A stretch of DNA of 64,000 nt. Origin: Davidsoniella eucalypti. Lineage: Eukaryota; Ascomycota; Sordariomycetes; Microascales; Ceratocystidaceae. A program made the position numbers and the translations under genes. Of the stretch, positions 21,609-34,411 are shown one piece after another (within the stretch, counting starts at the first letter, position 1; every line of letters begins with the position of its first letter). The stretch spans positions 248,001 through 312,000 of the forward strand of contig RMBW01000006.1 of the NCBI GenBank assembly GCA_004009845.1, given 5' to 3'. The notes beneath the pieces are model-generated. The model saw only the letters and a list, made by a program, of their open reading frames with translations. It ran no database searches and was not told where the DNA came from.

Positions 21609-24403
21609 ATGTCGTCAGGCTCGCCTACGCCTATGGCGTCGCAGGCACAACTTTCTAGAAGAACATCACAGAGACAAGCTCTTCGTCGGCCGCCGTCTCG
21701 ATCGACAATCAACCGCAGCGATTCTAACTCTTCGGCTGCGGCAATGACCTCGTACAAAACACCAGCCTCTTCGCATCGCTACTCGACGCGCAACAACAAC
21801 GACAGCTCCGACGACGAAATTCCCGTGCCTATGAAGCTAAGCGCCCTCACGAAGGCCCTGCTGAACGACGATGTCCCCGACGCGATGGCTAAGCCGCCCT
21901 CGCCGCCACTGACTAGACGCCGCAGTGTGCTTAATCAGACCAGAGAGAGAGAGCCTGGGAATTCCTCGTCCTACTCCCGGTCGTCTGTCGATGAGCGCCG
22001 TCATCTCCGATCCAGTAGCAGCTCGTTTGAGAACCGCCAGGCGTCTCCGTCGACGCTCGCAAAGGCACGCCATGAAGAGCCCAGCCCCCCTCGGAAGCGG
22101 GTGGTCCGTCTAAGCAACACCCCTAAAAGCCTTAACCAGATGGGCCACCGACGCAGTACTTCGGTGTCACGCAACACTGCCTCCACACTTGCCTCAGCCA
22201 CAGCCTCTGCTGTCAGCAGCAACTCGGCGTCTAGCCGTTCCCGGCCACCCAGCAGGCCTGCTAGTAGAGACGGCTCTGCCGACGCCCGAAGCGCATCTAT
22301 TTCAGCTGCCTCTAGTTTTAGCAGCAACAACCACTCGAACCTTGCTCACGACGTCAGCACGCCTGCAGGACCCCGCGTGGTGCGTGTTGGCGCCACATCT
22401 TCCTCCGCTAATAAATCACATCACGTGCCAAACACATCTGTCAGCAAGGGCTCTTCTTATGAATCCGACAACCAGCAGATGGAAGAGCCCTCCGCTGCAG
22501 CAGGGCGCACCCAACAACCTGCAGAACAGGCTAGTATCTCTAGGTACCCGTCGCACCATAGATTAGAAGATAACGTGGCGCTACAGAGCTCTATGCGTGT
22601 GAAGCGCGTTGGTAAGATTGCCGGCAGTTTCCTCAGTGGTCCAGCCCGCCGTGGACGGAGAAGACAGAGCGAGGAAGAAATGGAACCAGCTCTGGCTGAG
22701 GCGGAAACTCCCATGGCCAGTGTGCCACATGACCTGGAGCGCGATGCCAATGGCCGCAGTGGCTTGGAAAACCAAGATATGGCATCCTTCTATGGCAAGT
22801 CTCCCGTTGATTATGCGTCTGGGAGCCCACAAGTCAGAGCGCGCGATAGCCACCGCACCAGAGCACCATCACAGTCAGACTTGCGCTCATCAATGCGCCC
22901 ATCGTCTCCAGCCAGACCTACCGAGCCCGGAACAAATTACAACAGTGGCAGTAATAACAAATATGCATACAAACCAACCGACCTCCTCGAGATGCCGACG
23001 CCGGCTGGCGGACAGGAAAACGACGTTGCCTCCTTCATGCGCTCAAATAGAAAGCCATCGCCAGTGAGCTCTATGGCCGCCAAGATCCGGCCCATCAGCG
23101 TCGAGTTGCCGCCTGTTGCTGCACCACGCGATGCCTCGCCTGATAGAAGACCGCTAGCCACCGTGAACAACAACACGCCTCATCGCCCAGCTCCCCCACC
23201 GCCACAGAAAATTTCCGCCGTAGAGGCTGCTACTGCGCCTCAGGCCAAGCAGCGTCGCAATGTCATCAAGGTCAATGGAAAGATCTACACTCGTCTAGAC
23301 TGCCTAGGCCGTGGCGGAAGTGCCAAGGTGTACCGCGTGACAGCCGAGAACGGCAAGATGTGGGCACTGAAAAGAGTCGCTCTCGAACATGCTGATGAGA
23401 TGACGATCAAGGGATATCGCGGCGAGATCGATCTCTTGCGGAAACTCGACGACGTCGACCGGGTAATCAGTCTGCTTGATTACGAGATGAACTCTGAGAA
23501 GCAGGTTCTCACCATTGTAAGCAAACTGCCCAAACACAGTGATAGGAAAAGCAAAAATACTAACTTCCCTAGGTTATGGAAATGGGCGAGCTTGATATGA
23601 ATACATTATTGAAAACACGCCAAGGCCACGAATCCGCCAAGTTGGATCCAGTCTTTGTGCGTTTTTACTGGAAGGAAATGCTCGAATGTGTGCAATCCGT
23701 TCATGATTTCGACATCGTGCACTCTGATCTCAAGCCAGCCAATTTTGTGCTTGTGCAAGGCCGCTTGAAGCTTATCGATTTTGGCATAGCTAATGCCATC
23801 CAGACCGATGAGACTGTCAACGTCCACCGCGAAGCCCAGATCGGCACGCCCAACTACATGTCACCCGAGTCCCTCATGGACTTTAATGCGCCCCGTGGCT
23901 CTAGAGTGCCTGGCCGCCCAAAGCTCATGAAACTCGGAAAGCCTAGTGATGTGTGGTCACTAGGATGTATCCTTTACCAACTCGTCTACGGTTATCCCCC
24001 CTTTGGCCACATCAGCAACCAGATGGTGCGTTGCCAGGCCATCATCAACTGGGACCACGTGATCGACTTCCCTAGCTACGGCATCGGTGACGTCCCAGTG
24101 CCGCCATCTTTGATTCGTACTATGCGTCGATGCCTCCAGCGTGACGCACACATGCGTCCATCCTGTGCAGAGCTTCTTGACGACACAGATCCATTCTTAT
24201 ACCCCGTGGAAATGTCAGACAAGATGCTTCCTCTCAGCGAGGAGATGCTGGCCCGTGTTATTCAGAGCGTTGTCATGCGTTGTAAAGAGCGTATGCCATC
24301 AGAAGCAGAGATCATGTCAGTATGGCCGTCTGCATATTGGGCTAGCATAAAAAAGGCCATGTCCAAAGCTCAACAAAAAGAACAAGGAGCAGCTTCGTCA
24401 TAA
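21609..24403 (+). CDS. mps1: MPS1/TTK dual-specificity spindle-checkpoint kinase
   Basis: Kinetochore kinase that starts spindle-assembly checkpoint signalling. Exons 21609-23516 and 23573-24403 join across a 56-nt intron to 912 residues. The first 550 residues are Ser/Pro/Arg-rich and disordered, with many possible phosphorylation sites. The kinase domain covers roughly residues 556-830: glycine loop CLGRGGSAKVY from ~566, catalytic Lys588 in MWALKRV, HSDLKPANF with Asp688, DFG Asp705, and the MPS1-typical REAQIGTPNYMSPE activation segment and PSDVWSLGCILYQLVYG. TTK-family kinases have HSDLKPANF instead of HRDLKPEN, which is what is seen here. The domain's GMEMGELDMNT-like hinge reads VMEMGELDMNTLL across the exon junction. 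The start chosen is the first ATG; a second in-frame ATG lies eight codons later. Confidence 0.93.
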
Positions 24404-25190
24404 CAGCCCTCCATCTCCTGACTTTGGTGGTCTTTTTGCCGCCTCATACTTTCATGATGTCCGCCACTCTTCAAAAGAGATGCCCATATATTACTCTAGT
24501 CAAGAACCTTTGGAGCTGGGCTTCCTCTGTAGGTGTAATGTTTATTTCTTTTTCTTTTTCTTCGTTTACTTAACTGTCTTGTCATTTGAGCCTGGAGTTT
24601 TCTTGTTTCTTTTATTCTTCTTCTTCCTTCTATACATTTTGCGGATGACTGGGAAATTTTGTTCTTTTTTTTCATATCGTGGCGTCTTTGTCACGCTTCT
24701 ATCATATTTAGCGCCTTTAGTTAGGGTTACTGCACTTCTCATGACTATCCGCGGCCTGCATTTATTTCTTCAAAGGTTTCCCTTACCTTTAACATACAAA
24801 ACGATATCTATTTATATGGGATCTTTGCAGCATCTGTCAACAGAAAAGACGATGTTTGAGATTAGATCCTTTTTCCTTTTGCATTTTTAGTTTTATTTTC
24901 AATTCATGACTTGAAATGCTCTGATTTCATATAATTTTTTACATGCGCAAATATCCAGATGAAAATGTGAAATGAACTGTGAAATCGTTTTATGTCATGT
25001 TTGTTGTACAATATATTGTTACATAGCGGCTGTGACACCGCGTTTTGTTGGTGTTGATTCAGTTAGTCTATGAAGTGCCTTCGTGAATATGGACATAGAG
25101 AGCTATTATATAGTTGTGTATATCCGCTACCGTCCATCAGTTTCTCTGTGTTTTCCTCTTTCCCTCCTGCTTGTCCTATTAGTGATGTCT
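24404..25190. other. Convergent 3' intergenic region, T-rich after mps1
   Basis: 787 nt. The first 450 nt are strikingly T-over-A skewed on the mps1 sense strand (runs of TTTCTTTTTC near 24540-24640). No supported gene. Confidence 0.5.
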
Positions 25191-25814
25191 TTACTGGGGC
25201 ACCTCGTTAACCTTGAGTTCGGATATCCGCAGAACAGTATAGCGGTGCTTGCTCTTTGCCGTCTTAGTCTTTCTGTTGCGTTTCTTAGTCTTGAGCTTCA
25301 GACGCATAGGTTCAGCCTCCTCGCCAACAACGGTAGCCTGGCACTCGAACAAGCGCTCATCGATATATGGCGAGCCCTTGAGAGTCAAATCACGGCTACC
25401 GAGCATGCTGGCGCAGTTCAGCTTGAGCAGATCGCCGGGGACGCTACCGGGGATACGGAAGGGCAGGCGGACGCTATCACCCTTGGTCACGAGGAATGGC
25501 CAGCCGTGGATATGCACGGTGGCATAGTGCGAGGACTGCGAGGCGAGTAAGGGCAGTAGTGTGCGCACAGATTCGGAGATGGGCTTCAGTGGCGTTGTGG
25601 TTGTGGAGGTTGGTGATGGTGGTGACGTCGGCTGTGCTGGTGTTGGTGCTGATGGGGTGGTGGCTGCCATAGAGTCAGTCGGCTCGATGATGGGCGCTGT
25701 GGAGTTGAAGCGGCGTACGAGGAAAGGCTGGACGGCAACGGTCGGTAGGAGAGAGTAGCGAGACGTCACGGTAAGGCGAGCCTGCATGGCAGAAGATAGC
25801 AGTGATCTGCTCAT
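25191..25814 (-). CDS. mrpl49: Mitochondrial large-subunit ribosomal protein bL21m (MRPL49)
   Basis: Single-exon 207-residue protein. The N-terminus (MSRSLLSSAMQARLTVTSRY) is rich in Arg/Ser/Leu without acids, a mitochondrial presequence, followed by a Thr/Pro/Ser-rich linker (residues ~45-80). The bL21 domain occupies about residues 90-200: YATVHIHGWPFLVTKGDSVRLP, GSVPGDLLKLN, GSRDLTLKGSPYIDERLF, and the basic KKRNRKTKTAKSKHRYTVLRI, which matches the rRNA-binding loop of L21. It would bind rRNA in the mitochondrial 54S subunit. It is transcribed divergently from nsa2, another ribosome-related gene. Confidence 0.92.
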   Translation of the reverse strand: MSRSLLSSAMQARLTVTSRYSLLPTVAVQPFLVRRFNSTAPIIEPTDSMAATTPSAPTPAQPTSPPSPTSTTTTPLKPISESVRTLLPLLASQSSHYATVHIHGWPFLVTKGDSVRLPFRIPGSVPGDLLKLNCASMLGSRDLTLKGSPYIDERLFECQATVVGEEAEPMRLKLKTKKRNRKTKTAKSKHRYTVLRISELKVNEVPQ

Positions 25815-26363
25815 GGCTGGGTATTTATATGAAAGCGCTTGGGTGTTATATTAAGAGTCGGTAAAGCATAAGTTGGGCACTCAAGATATTGGCCTTGTAA
25901 AGATTGGCAAGTCAGGCGGTTTTTCCTTTCGAATCTGGCTGTGAAGCTCGTGATCGTGATTCTGCCGTCTTCTTTTGGAGTTGTTGTGATGTCTGGCAAA
26001 ATTGGTGCTATAAAGCAAGCGCCGGAAAAACAGTTTTGCCGAACAAGAAAATGGGTATTCTAGGTAATTGTACCATAATAGTTGTAGTCGCTTGACTTTT
26101 GATAGTGGTTGCCCCACTAGCACGGCTTGACCGCCTTTGATAAGTTTTTTTCTGCCGCTGCCAATTGGGTAGCCATTTTTTTCTTATGGGGGGTTTTCAA
26201 TATTTTTTGCGTGGCCGTATACATAAACAATTTCACTGCATCGTCGTCTCTGTCTGTCTATTTAGCATTGACAGCTCTGCACTCTCTTTTTCTTCATCTG
26301 ATTCACATAGGCAAAGAGCCGCCCTTATCTACCTTTTGTTCTTGTCGATACGCCTTATACATC
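25815..26363. promoter_or_regulatory. Divergent promoter region mrpl49 / nsa2
   Basis: 549 nt between divergent starts of two ribosome-related genes. It is T/C-rich toward nsa2 (26150-26350). No gene is supported. Confidence 0.5.
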
Positions 26364-27326
26364 ATGGTATGTTGCGACCGACTTACTATACTCTTTATCC
26401 GAGAACTCCCCATCAACCACGTACGGACAAGGCTGACCTCTTAATCTTTTTGCATGACACAACAGCCTCAGAACGAGTACATGGAGAGATGGCGCAAGCT
26501 ACACGGTCGCCGTCTCGATCACGAGGAGCGTATGCGCAAGCGTGAAGCCCGTCAAGGTCACAAGGCATCCAAGGATGCGCAGAACCTACGTGGTCTACGG
26601 GCCAAGCTACACCAGCAGGCGCGCCACAAGGAGAAGATCCAAATGAACAAGAAGATTCGCCAGCACGAGGAGCGCAATGTCAAGACTGCCGACGAAAAGG
26701 ACCCCTCCGCTCCCGTGCCCGCTTACCTGCTTGACCGTAATAACCCGGGTGCTGCTAAGGCACTTTCATCCTCTATCAAGAACCGCAGAGCTGAGAAGGC
26801 GGCTAAATTCGCAGTTCCCTTGCCCAAGGTTCGTGGTATGTCGGAGGAGGAAATGTTCAAGGTTGTCAAGACCGGCGCCAAGACCAAGCAGAAGTCGTGG
26901 AAGCGTATGATCACTCAGCCCACCTTTGTCGGCTCTGAGTTTACTCGTCGCAACCCCAAATACGAGCGGTATGTCTCCCTGGTTCTTTGTATCACAAATA
27001 ATGTGTAGGTCTGGAGTATTTTGGAAACTAACCAGTTATCTGTCTATAGCTTCATTCGCCCCATGGGTCTGCGTTACAAGAAGGCTCACGTCACCCACCC
27101 CGGTCTCAACGTCACTGTTCAGATGCCCATTGTCTCGGTCAAGAAGAACCCTAACTCGCCTACTTACACTCAGCTCGGTATCCTCACCAAGGGTACTATC
27201 ATCGAGGTTGACGTTTCCGATCTGGGTTTGACCACTGCTGGCGGCAAGGTCGTTTGGAGTCGTTACGCCCAGATCACTAACAACCCGGCCAACGATGGCT
27301 GCGTTAACGGTGTCTTGTTGGTGTAA
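26364..27326 (+). CDS. nsa2: 60S ribosome biogenesis protein NSA2 (TINP1)
   Basis: Nuclear pre-60S factor needed for 27S pre-rRNA processing; assembles with Nog1/Nog2. Exons: 26364-26366 (the ATG alone), 26466-26968 and 27050-27326, together 260 residues, the same as the family. The first intron directly follows the start codon (ATG|GTATGT), so the protein reads M-PQNEYMERWRKLHGRRLDHEE. A highly basic N-terminal coiled coil (residues 1-90) is followed by PAYLLDRN, then KVRGMSEEEMFKV, then KSWKRMITQPTFVG, a nearly invariant NSA2 block. The C-terminal S8e-like beta domain runs FIRPMGLRYKKAHVTHPGL to WSRYAQITNNPANDGCVN. Identity is secure from these conserved segments. Confidence 0.96.
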
Positions 27327-28198
27327 GAGAGAAGACATCGTCTTTCCTTCTTTGCTCGTTGTTTCCCTTCGTTTCTAGTTTCGACCTTATTACTTGTATT
27401 CTTCTTACTTGTCTTTGTCTCCATACATTACTTCCTCTTACCTGGCTTATCGTCATTGCTGGGTGAGGTCTTTGTCTTGACGATTCCTTTTGCATCTTTT
27501 GGGCTCCTTGCTAGCTGGTTCTGTTCGTCATGGATACTGTGACAAAAGCATGGGTTTCCGGGCGTTTACGGCGTTATCATTCTTGATCACGTATTCTATC
27601 TTACATATTATTTATAACTGCCATGATATTGTCATTTCGGATGATACACAGCACACATTTATTATTTTCTTGATCTAACCATAGAACCCTCTTACTATTT
27701 AACTTGTGTCTCGGTGATCTCCATCATGCTCTTAGGGACAATTTCGACGGATTGTATTCAAACACCATAATCACCATACTATCTTGAGAGCAATACATGA
27801 CTATTATTGTGTATAAAAATAATTAACAACGTTCTACTTTGTGACACTTTATCAGCACATCTTTAACAGAAATGCATATAGTGGGGCTATGCGTGTATCG
27901 GTATCCATCTTCCATGTGGTATCCACTTTTATCCCTGCACTATTACTACCGCTTCGCGTTTGGCGACGAGCTTTCGCGAGGCAGGCGCAAAGCTCCAATC
28001 ATCAACTGGCTTAGATATCATTTTCTAGTGGCCAACAAAACTCGTTATAAACGAAGGCTTGAAGTTATTGCTGTTAGTCGGTATTTTTTTTTCTGTGTTC
28101 ATGAGATAGCAATTAGCTACTTTTATTGAGAATCGGAACGCTAGGGAAAGAAGAAAAGCAATACAAAACACACCAAGTCTATCAAGCTTCCAGTCATC
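27327..28198. other. Intergenic region between nsa2 and rsc7
   Basis: 872 nt between tandem genes, T-rich just after nsa2 and AT-rich in the middle (27600-27850). No supported gene; it should hold the nsa2 3'UTR and the rsc7 promoter. Confidence 0.5.
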
Positions 28199-30028
28199 AT
28201 GGGTCGTCGATCTGGGCGCGCCGCTGCTCGACGAGCCAATGCAGCGTTAGGTGAGTCGAGATCTACAGTCGTTAGTGGCTCTGGTGGATATAACAAGTAC
28301 AGAGCCTTGTATGGAAGAATGCTAGCTAATTCAATACTATAACCATAGGTAGCACACCCCATGGATTCGAGCCCATCGTGGATGACGAGCAAATACCAGA
28401 GGACGCCGCGTCCTCACCCGAGCCCGAACAAGAAGTAGAGGAAGGAGACGAAGAGGGTGAAGAAAACGACGAGGAGCAGGGCGAGGAGCAGGACGAGGAG
28501 CAGGGTGAGGATCAGGGCGAGGAGGAGGGTGAAGAAGACCAAGAGGATGAAGAAGACGAAGAAGGCGGCGAGGGCGATGATGATGAGGAAGAAGGTGAGG
28601 AAGAAGGCGATGGAGACAGCAAAGACAAAAAGGCCACGCCACCGCCAGAGCAGCAAATCGTCCGCCGGAAGCGACTGGGTCGGCCACCCAAGAACAAGCC
28701 CCCGGACTGGGACCTCGGCGTGATTGTGCAGCCGGGCGAAGAAGTCCGTCCACGCCGAGGCCGCGGCGGTTGGCGTGGCCGCGGCGGACGTAAGGGCCAT
28801 GTGACGCCTAGCAAACCCGTGCAAGCGATCGACAAAGAAGGCACAACGGTCGATATCGTCGACGACGAGTGTGATCTGCCGGTCAACGCGCAGGGCGAGA
28901 CCAAGGTTGACAAGATGGGCTACCTACAGGGCGGCCGTGACTACCGCTGTCGTACATTCACAGTGGTTGGCCGTGGCGAACGGCTGTACATGCTGTCCAC
29001 GGAGCCAGCGCGCTGTGTAGGTTTCCGTGATAGTTACCTGTTCTTCACGAAGCATCTGAAGTTGCACAAAATCATTGTTGGCGATGAAGAGAAGAAGGAT
29101 ATGATTGAGCGGGAAATCATCCCGCATTCGTACAAGGGTCGTGCCATTGGTATCGTCACCGCACGATCAGTGTTCCGCGAGTTCGGCGCTCGTATCGTCA
29201 TTGGTGGCCGCCGCGTCGTAGACGACTATGACGAGGTCCTCGTGCGTGCCGAGGGCGCTGTTGAGGGCGAGCTGGCTGATCCATCAGACCCTTATGCCCC
29301 CGGCGAACCGTATAACAAAAACCAGTTCGTGGCCTGGCATGGTGCCAGTGCCGTCTATCACCAGAACATGCCGGGGGCAGCAGCACCAACCAATGAAAAG
29401 GTGCACCATAGCCATCCCAAGGTCAAAAAGCGGCGGGCGAATGTGAACGACACAAACTGGATGCATGAACACGCCCTACAAGCCAGGTAAATATCGTATT
29501 TCTCCTCTCTTTCTCACCATACATTCAGCTAATGACATGACTTCTAGCACCTACAATGCCTCTATCAACGCTGTGCGCAGGCAACAGTCCGCCGGTGTCT
29601 ACGATATCCACACTAACATGATGCACTACCCGGCAACATTCCAGCCCACACGCGCTCGCGTCGAGGTAGTTCCCATCGGCGACGACTTCGACTCCCCCAG
29701 CGCAATCTTCCCGCCCGTATCGCGGCGCATTGCCCGCAACTTCTACGTCGCCGACCTAGTCTGCGAGACGCCACCCACCGGAGTTTCTCCCGCTGTCTAC
29801 GCCGAGTCTGGCACAACATCTCAGAGCGACTTCTTAACCCAGTTCCGCGGTCTAAGTGCCGTTTCACAGGATATTCAGGACCTACTGCCACCGGAATGCC
29901 GGGCAGCTTTTGATCAGGCTAAGAATGCTGAGGAGGCGTGGGTTAAGAAGTGGCCAAGCGAGGCTGAAGGCATGAGTCGGCTACAGCCCCAAATCGACAA
30001 GGCTATTGTGCCGTATAGTATGTCGTGA
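28199..30028 (+). CDS. rsc7: RSC/SWI-SNF chromatin remodelling subunit RSC7/NPL6 family
   Basis: Subunit of the RSC-type (and related Swp82) ATP-dependent nucleosome remodellers. Exons 28199-28250, 28349-29486 and 29548-30028 give 556 residues. The N-terminus MGRRSGRAAARRANAALG is basic. It is followed by an extreme Glu/Asp/Gly/Gln tract (about residues 28-105) and an AT-hook-like RKRLGRPPKNKPP, then an RGRGGWRGRGGRKG box. The RSC7 domain runs from about residue 205: MGYLQGGRDYRCRTFTVVGR, LSTEPARCVGFRDSYLFF, HKIIVGDEEKKDMIEREIIP, then YKGRAIGIVTARSVFREFGARIV. The third exon carries the family's TYNASINAVRRQQSAGVYD, NMMHYPATFQPT block. The AT-hook suggests direct DNA contact (inference). Confidence 0.88.
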
Positions 30029-31080
30029 TTGGAGCCGTGACTGCGGTCACGTTATCTCGCATTGTCGGATACGGAGGGGGGAGTGTTCGGTGTCTCAATG
30101 GTGTTACTCTTGATTTGTCTCTAGCTTGTTTGCTTAGTGGCTCTTTTTTTGGTTATGGGATCTAAAATCACGAGTTTCTTGTTTTAGATCTTTTACTCGT
30201 GTCTTTTATACTAAATTTAATTTTCTCGTCCGTACATGATATCTCCGTCTATCTCTCACAATGTGTTCATATCATGTTCTCCTAAGACGTCTATAACTAT
30301 TTTGCTTGTATATTAACCCTGGGGCTAGGGTTTTGGAGCTCCATAATCTGACAAAAGGGTAACATCGTGCGTCATCATCACAGATAACATAGTTCATTCT
30401 AGAAACAATGAGCCGAGGGGAACCAAGTATAGTTGTATGTAAATACAAAACACAATAACATGACAAGAGATGCAGGAATGAGATGCGTTATGGCTAATAC
30501 GGTTGGTTCTTAGTTGCTAAATTTTGCCACTGGGTAAAGTCAAGACAACCTCCAATTACAAGGGCGCCAGATAGTTGGTACCTGATACAATACAGTGAGT
30601 AACGCCATCGAGGACGAAAGAAGAGCTATTTTGTGCCTTGATCTACGAATCTTACGGAGTTGACGCATGGGAACGGCGGCGAAATTCAAGATAAGACATA
30701 GCTGAGTATAGAAAGTAATGACGTTGATATTCCTTCTTCTTTGGCCCTTTTTTTTTTTTCCTTGAATTGTTCACGCTCTCGAACCTTTTTACGGAAGTTC
30801 AGTAAGTTCAGTATACATGTTGAGATATATCATGTTACTGAACTACTGGGTTCTCACGGGCCTAATTTTAGTCTATGGCGAGAGAAAGAAGAACCCAACC
30901 TTCCAATCAACACGGGAATAGATACGAAAAAAACAAGTTCGTCTAAACAAGCAAGGAATGCAAAGGGCTTCTTCGGCTGTTTTTTATGCCTGCCCATATT
31001 ATTACTAGAATGTAAGAAAATAGCACTCAAAAAAGTATCTGGAGACTTTCGTGAACAAGAAGACACAGTGTGATCCAGGC

Positions 31081-31152
31081 TTTTTTTTTTTCTTCTTCTT
31101 TTCTTCTTCTTCTTTTTTTCTTCTTCTTTTTCTTTTTCTTTCTTCCTCTTTC
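31081..31152 (+). repeat. Homopyrimidine tract (T/C, TTC-rich)
   Basis: About 72 consecutive pyrimidines rich in TTC and TTTTTC units; the opposite strand is pure purine (GAA-rich), a sequence class able to form triplex DNA. Confidence 0.9.
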
Positions 31153-32624
31153 AAGTCAAATCTACAAGTCCAAGCTTTATTCTTTGCTTCTAAATGACTT
31201 CATTCTCCTGAAATAACCAACATGAACTGTTATTTCGGTTTTATTTTTGCTTCCGTTTACAGGGTTAGGCGACTTCCAGTGCGAAAAAGATTCGCTTGGA
31301 CCAGCTATGGAATTTCAAAAGATAGAAAAGAATATCACAATATTAGAGCAGATTACGAAAACAACAAAAAAGTAAAAGCTTTGTTTACATGTTCACTCTA
31401 GCGCTCTTTGTTTTTTTTTTTGTTTTTTTAATAATATTTTATTTTCTTACATTTCTAAACTCGGACTTCAAAGTATGAAGGGAAAATCATATCATGACTA
31501 GCTAGCAAAGATAGGTGACTTAGCAGCTAAAGGTCCACTGAAGAATAGCCCTAACGTAAACTCTCACTAAAAACAGCCCACTAAATATTTAGAGCACTAA
31601 GGCGCTCGAAATAAGGCCTACAGGCGCAGAAACTTCACACTAACGAGTCCCCTTTTTTTCTTCTCCAAAGACATTCTAGAATATAGTCTAGCTGAATTAT
31701 AGGCTTCAAATTCTTATACGCTAAACTGACAGTGCGCAGCCCTGGGCTTTTGCCTGTATAAAAACAGAACCCGGGCGCTGTAAATCATTGTTCATCGTGA
31801 ACGTGATTCCTGACTAACATGGAGGGGAAATTACATGTCTTTTCTCCTCATCCTTCCCTCTTATTTTCTCCCATTCTTTATGCAAGATGAAAAGAAGAGA
31901 ACAAAGAAAACAGACTAAGTGGCTTTTCATTTGCTAGGCTAACTTTTGAACTAAACACTTCCAAGTGTAGGCGCTCGACTGGTTGTACAGATATTTGAAG
32001 GGGCATACAGAATCAAGGCCGATGAAGGCGTCTATTCTGTTCTCTAGCCAGCCGGTGGTTCTCGGTCTCTTTAATCATCATCTTCGGACTGCGTTGATAC
32101 GGATCGTTCGTCCAAAGAGCATATTCCTACGCATTATCCCCTCTAGGATATAGTTGTGTGTCCACATATTAGCGTGATCAAATCCCGTTACACCAGTAGT
32201 AGAAGCACTAAAGAGAAAGGGGATCTGCTATATCTGCTGTGTATCTGCATATCTGTATGTATGACTGCTACTGCTTGATATATGTCTGACAAGAATTCTT
32301 TCGGCCGGCTGGTATCTGTAAACTATGTATCTGTAGACATTTATATCCCCCTCACAAAGACAGCGTGCTCTTTTCGTTTCCCCATCAAAAATTACAACCA
32401 ACGCCACCCCAGTCCTGTATAAAAACCAACGCTACAGCTTCTACTTTGACCGAAGCCTAGGACAGGATATAAAATCCACTTTCACGACGATGCCCGGTGC
32501 CTATCGAGTACTAAAACAACTAAGAATTAGCCAGGAAGAAAACCTGCAATACAAAGATCCAAACAAGGAAGGGAAAAAGCCCCTCTTCCCCGCTCCAACT
32601 GGATGGTCTAGAAGCAGTTTGCTC

Positions 32625-32659
32625 TTTTTTTTTTTTTTTTTTTTTTTCTTTCTTTTTTT
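32625..32659 (+). repeat. Poly-T tract
   Basis: 23 uninterrupted T followed by C/T-rich sequence. Confidence 0.9.
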
Positions 32660-33285
32660 CCCTACTCACGATCCCACTGTATCGATTTCTTTTCCTTCTA
32701 TTGGCTTCATCGTAGCGAAAGAGCGTCAGACAGGCGGTGAAGCTTGAATTTCAACTAAGAAAACAGGATGCGCCCTGGTTAAGGTGCCTGATGGCCTGAA
32801 ATTAGAGGGAATCCCCCCTGCTAAAGATTTTGGTCCAGCTGTACAGTTACAGCTGCTACTGAGAAAACTCTGTTTCGCGAAAGAAAAGAAAAAAAAAGAA
32901 TAATAAAAAACAGTAAACCTGGGATTTCAGGACAGCAACAACGGGAACAGACTGAGACAACTGCTATCTCAACCGTCCATACAAAAAGACTCACTTCTAG
33001 AATAAACACGGAAAATAACACGAAAAGCTGCCGTTTGTTTCGCTTTCCTCTGTCCCTGCGTCTCGAATTCTACGTAGTGTAAATTTCAATGCTGAGAGGC
33101 TCTATCTCGATCAATCTCCGCGGGGATATATGCGGGGAGAAGACTTTTCCAGTACTCAAGACATGAACTACAGCTAAAACAGCATCTCTTTGTTTTGCTT
33201 TTTGTTTTCTGTTTTGTTTTGTTGGGAGTCCCCCATTATTGATCTCATTTTTGTCTTGTTTTCCTGCTTTGATGATTTCCTTAGA

Positions 33286-33298
33286 CCCCCCCCCCCCC
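33286..33298 (+). repeat. Homopolymer run of 13 C
   Basis: Thirteen consecutive C in an AT-rich neighbourhood; G-run on the minus strand. Confidence 0.9.
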
Positions 33299-34373
33299 TC
33301 ATTCGTTCCCACTCACACTCTTTATTTGATTCATGCAGGTATACATAACGAATTAGCATTCAAGCAGGACCGCCATGATAAAAACAGAAAGGAATAGAAA
33401 GGTGCCTTTTCTGGCAACAAATAGAAATCATGGCTTGCTCATGGACACTCGGCCTTGGTCCAAGCCGTCCCGGCCGTATGACCAAAACAAAGGACAGGTC
33501 AATGGAAGCAGTACGCCACTATACTATCACTAGCTAAGCAGCCAGCACGCAACAGTAGCATTTGCCAACTTACCGCGTGCCACTGTATCTGTACATGCCT
33601 GTCCGCCCGCAATGGAACCTGCCCCAGTTGCGTGCCTCTACTATCTTTCTCTCGGGGCTTTTTTTTTCTTCCCTTTTTTTCCCTGGGCCAACTTTGCTCG
33701 TCTTTGGTTTGGGGGATTTTGATTTTGTGTCTGCCAAGGATCTTGGGCATGCTCTTTTTTTTTCTCTTCTTTTCTTTTCCGTTCTTTTCCTGGGTCTTTG
33801 TTACTACATTGATTCGTGACCCAGCGCCAAAAGCTGATCCGGCCTTTCTTGGTGAGCAGGACGGCGGAAAGACACTTGGGCCTTTTCATCTTCTGTTTTG
33901 CTGCTCTCACTTAGTACCTATAGTAGCTCTTTCTTACACATGCGTGCTAAGAAAGAGAGTGACTGTCTAGCAAGAAAATAAACCACACGACGCTCTAGGT
34001 AGTAGGTACTTCCGATCATAAGACCCCCATTTTGCCTACCCGCTCTCATCAGGCCACTGATTGCCTCTAACGATATCGGTCGAAAGATATGTCACTAGAG
34101 CTAAGCACGCTCTACGGCAGAGTTTTCTTCTCCTCTTCATATCCTCTTTTTCCTTTATCAGCGGAGGTAAATGACGCTCTTTTCCATTTGTCTCATTCGA
34201 GGCAACTATGACTCTTGGAATCTAAGACTACGGCTGTTACCGATATGCGTATCTGTACATGTAGTCATACACAATTTAACGAAGCTTCTACCTTTTCAAT
34301 AGTCGAATGTTTGCTCTTTTCCCAGGATAAGGCCATACCGTACTGTGCCATACTTCTAGTACATAATTATAAG

Positions 34374-34411
34374 CTATACGTACACTATACGTACACTATA
34401 CACTATACGTT
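34374..34411 (+). repeat. 11-bp tandem repeat, unit CTATACGTACA
   Basis: Two perfect 11-bp units followed by degenerate CTATACA and CTATACG copies. Each unit contains the ACGT core within TACGTA. Confidence 0.8.
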
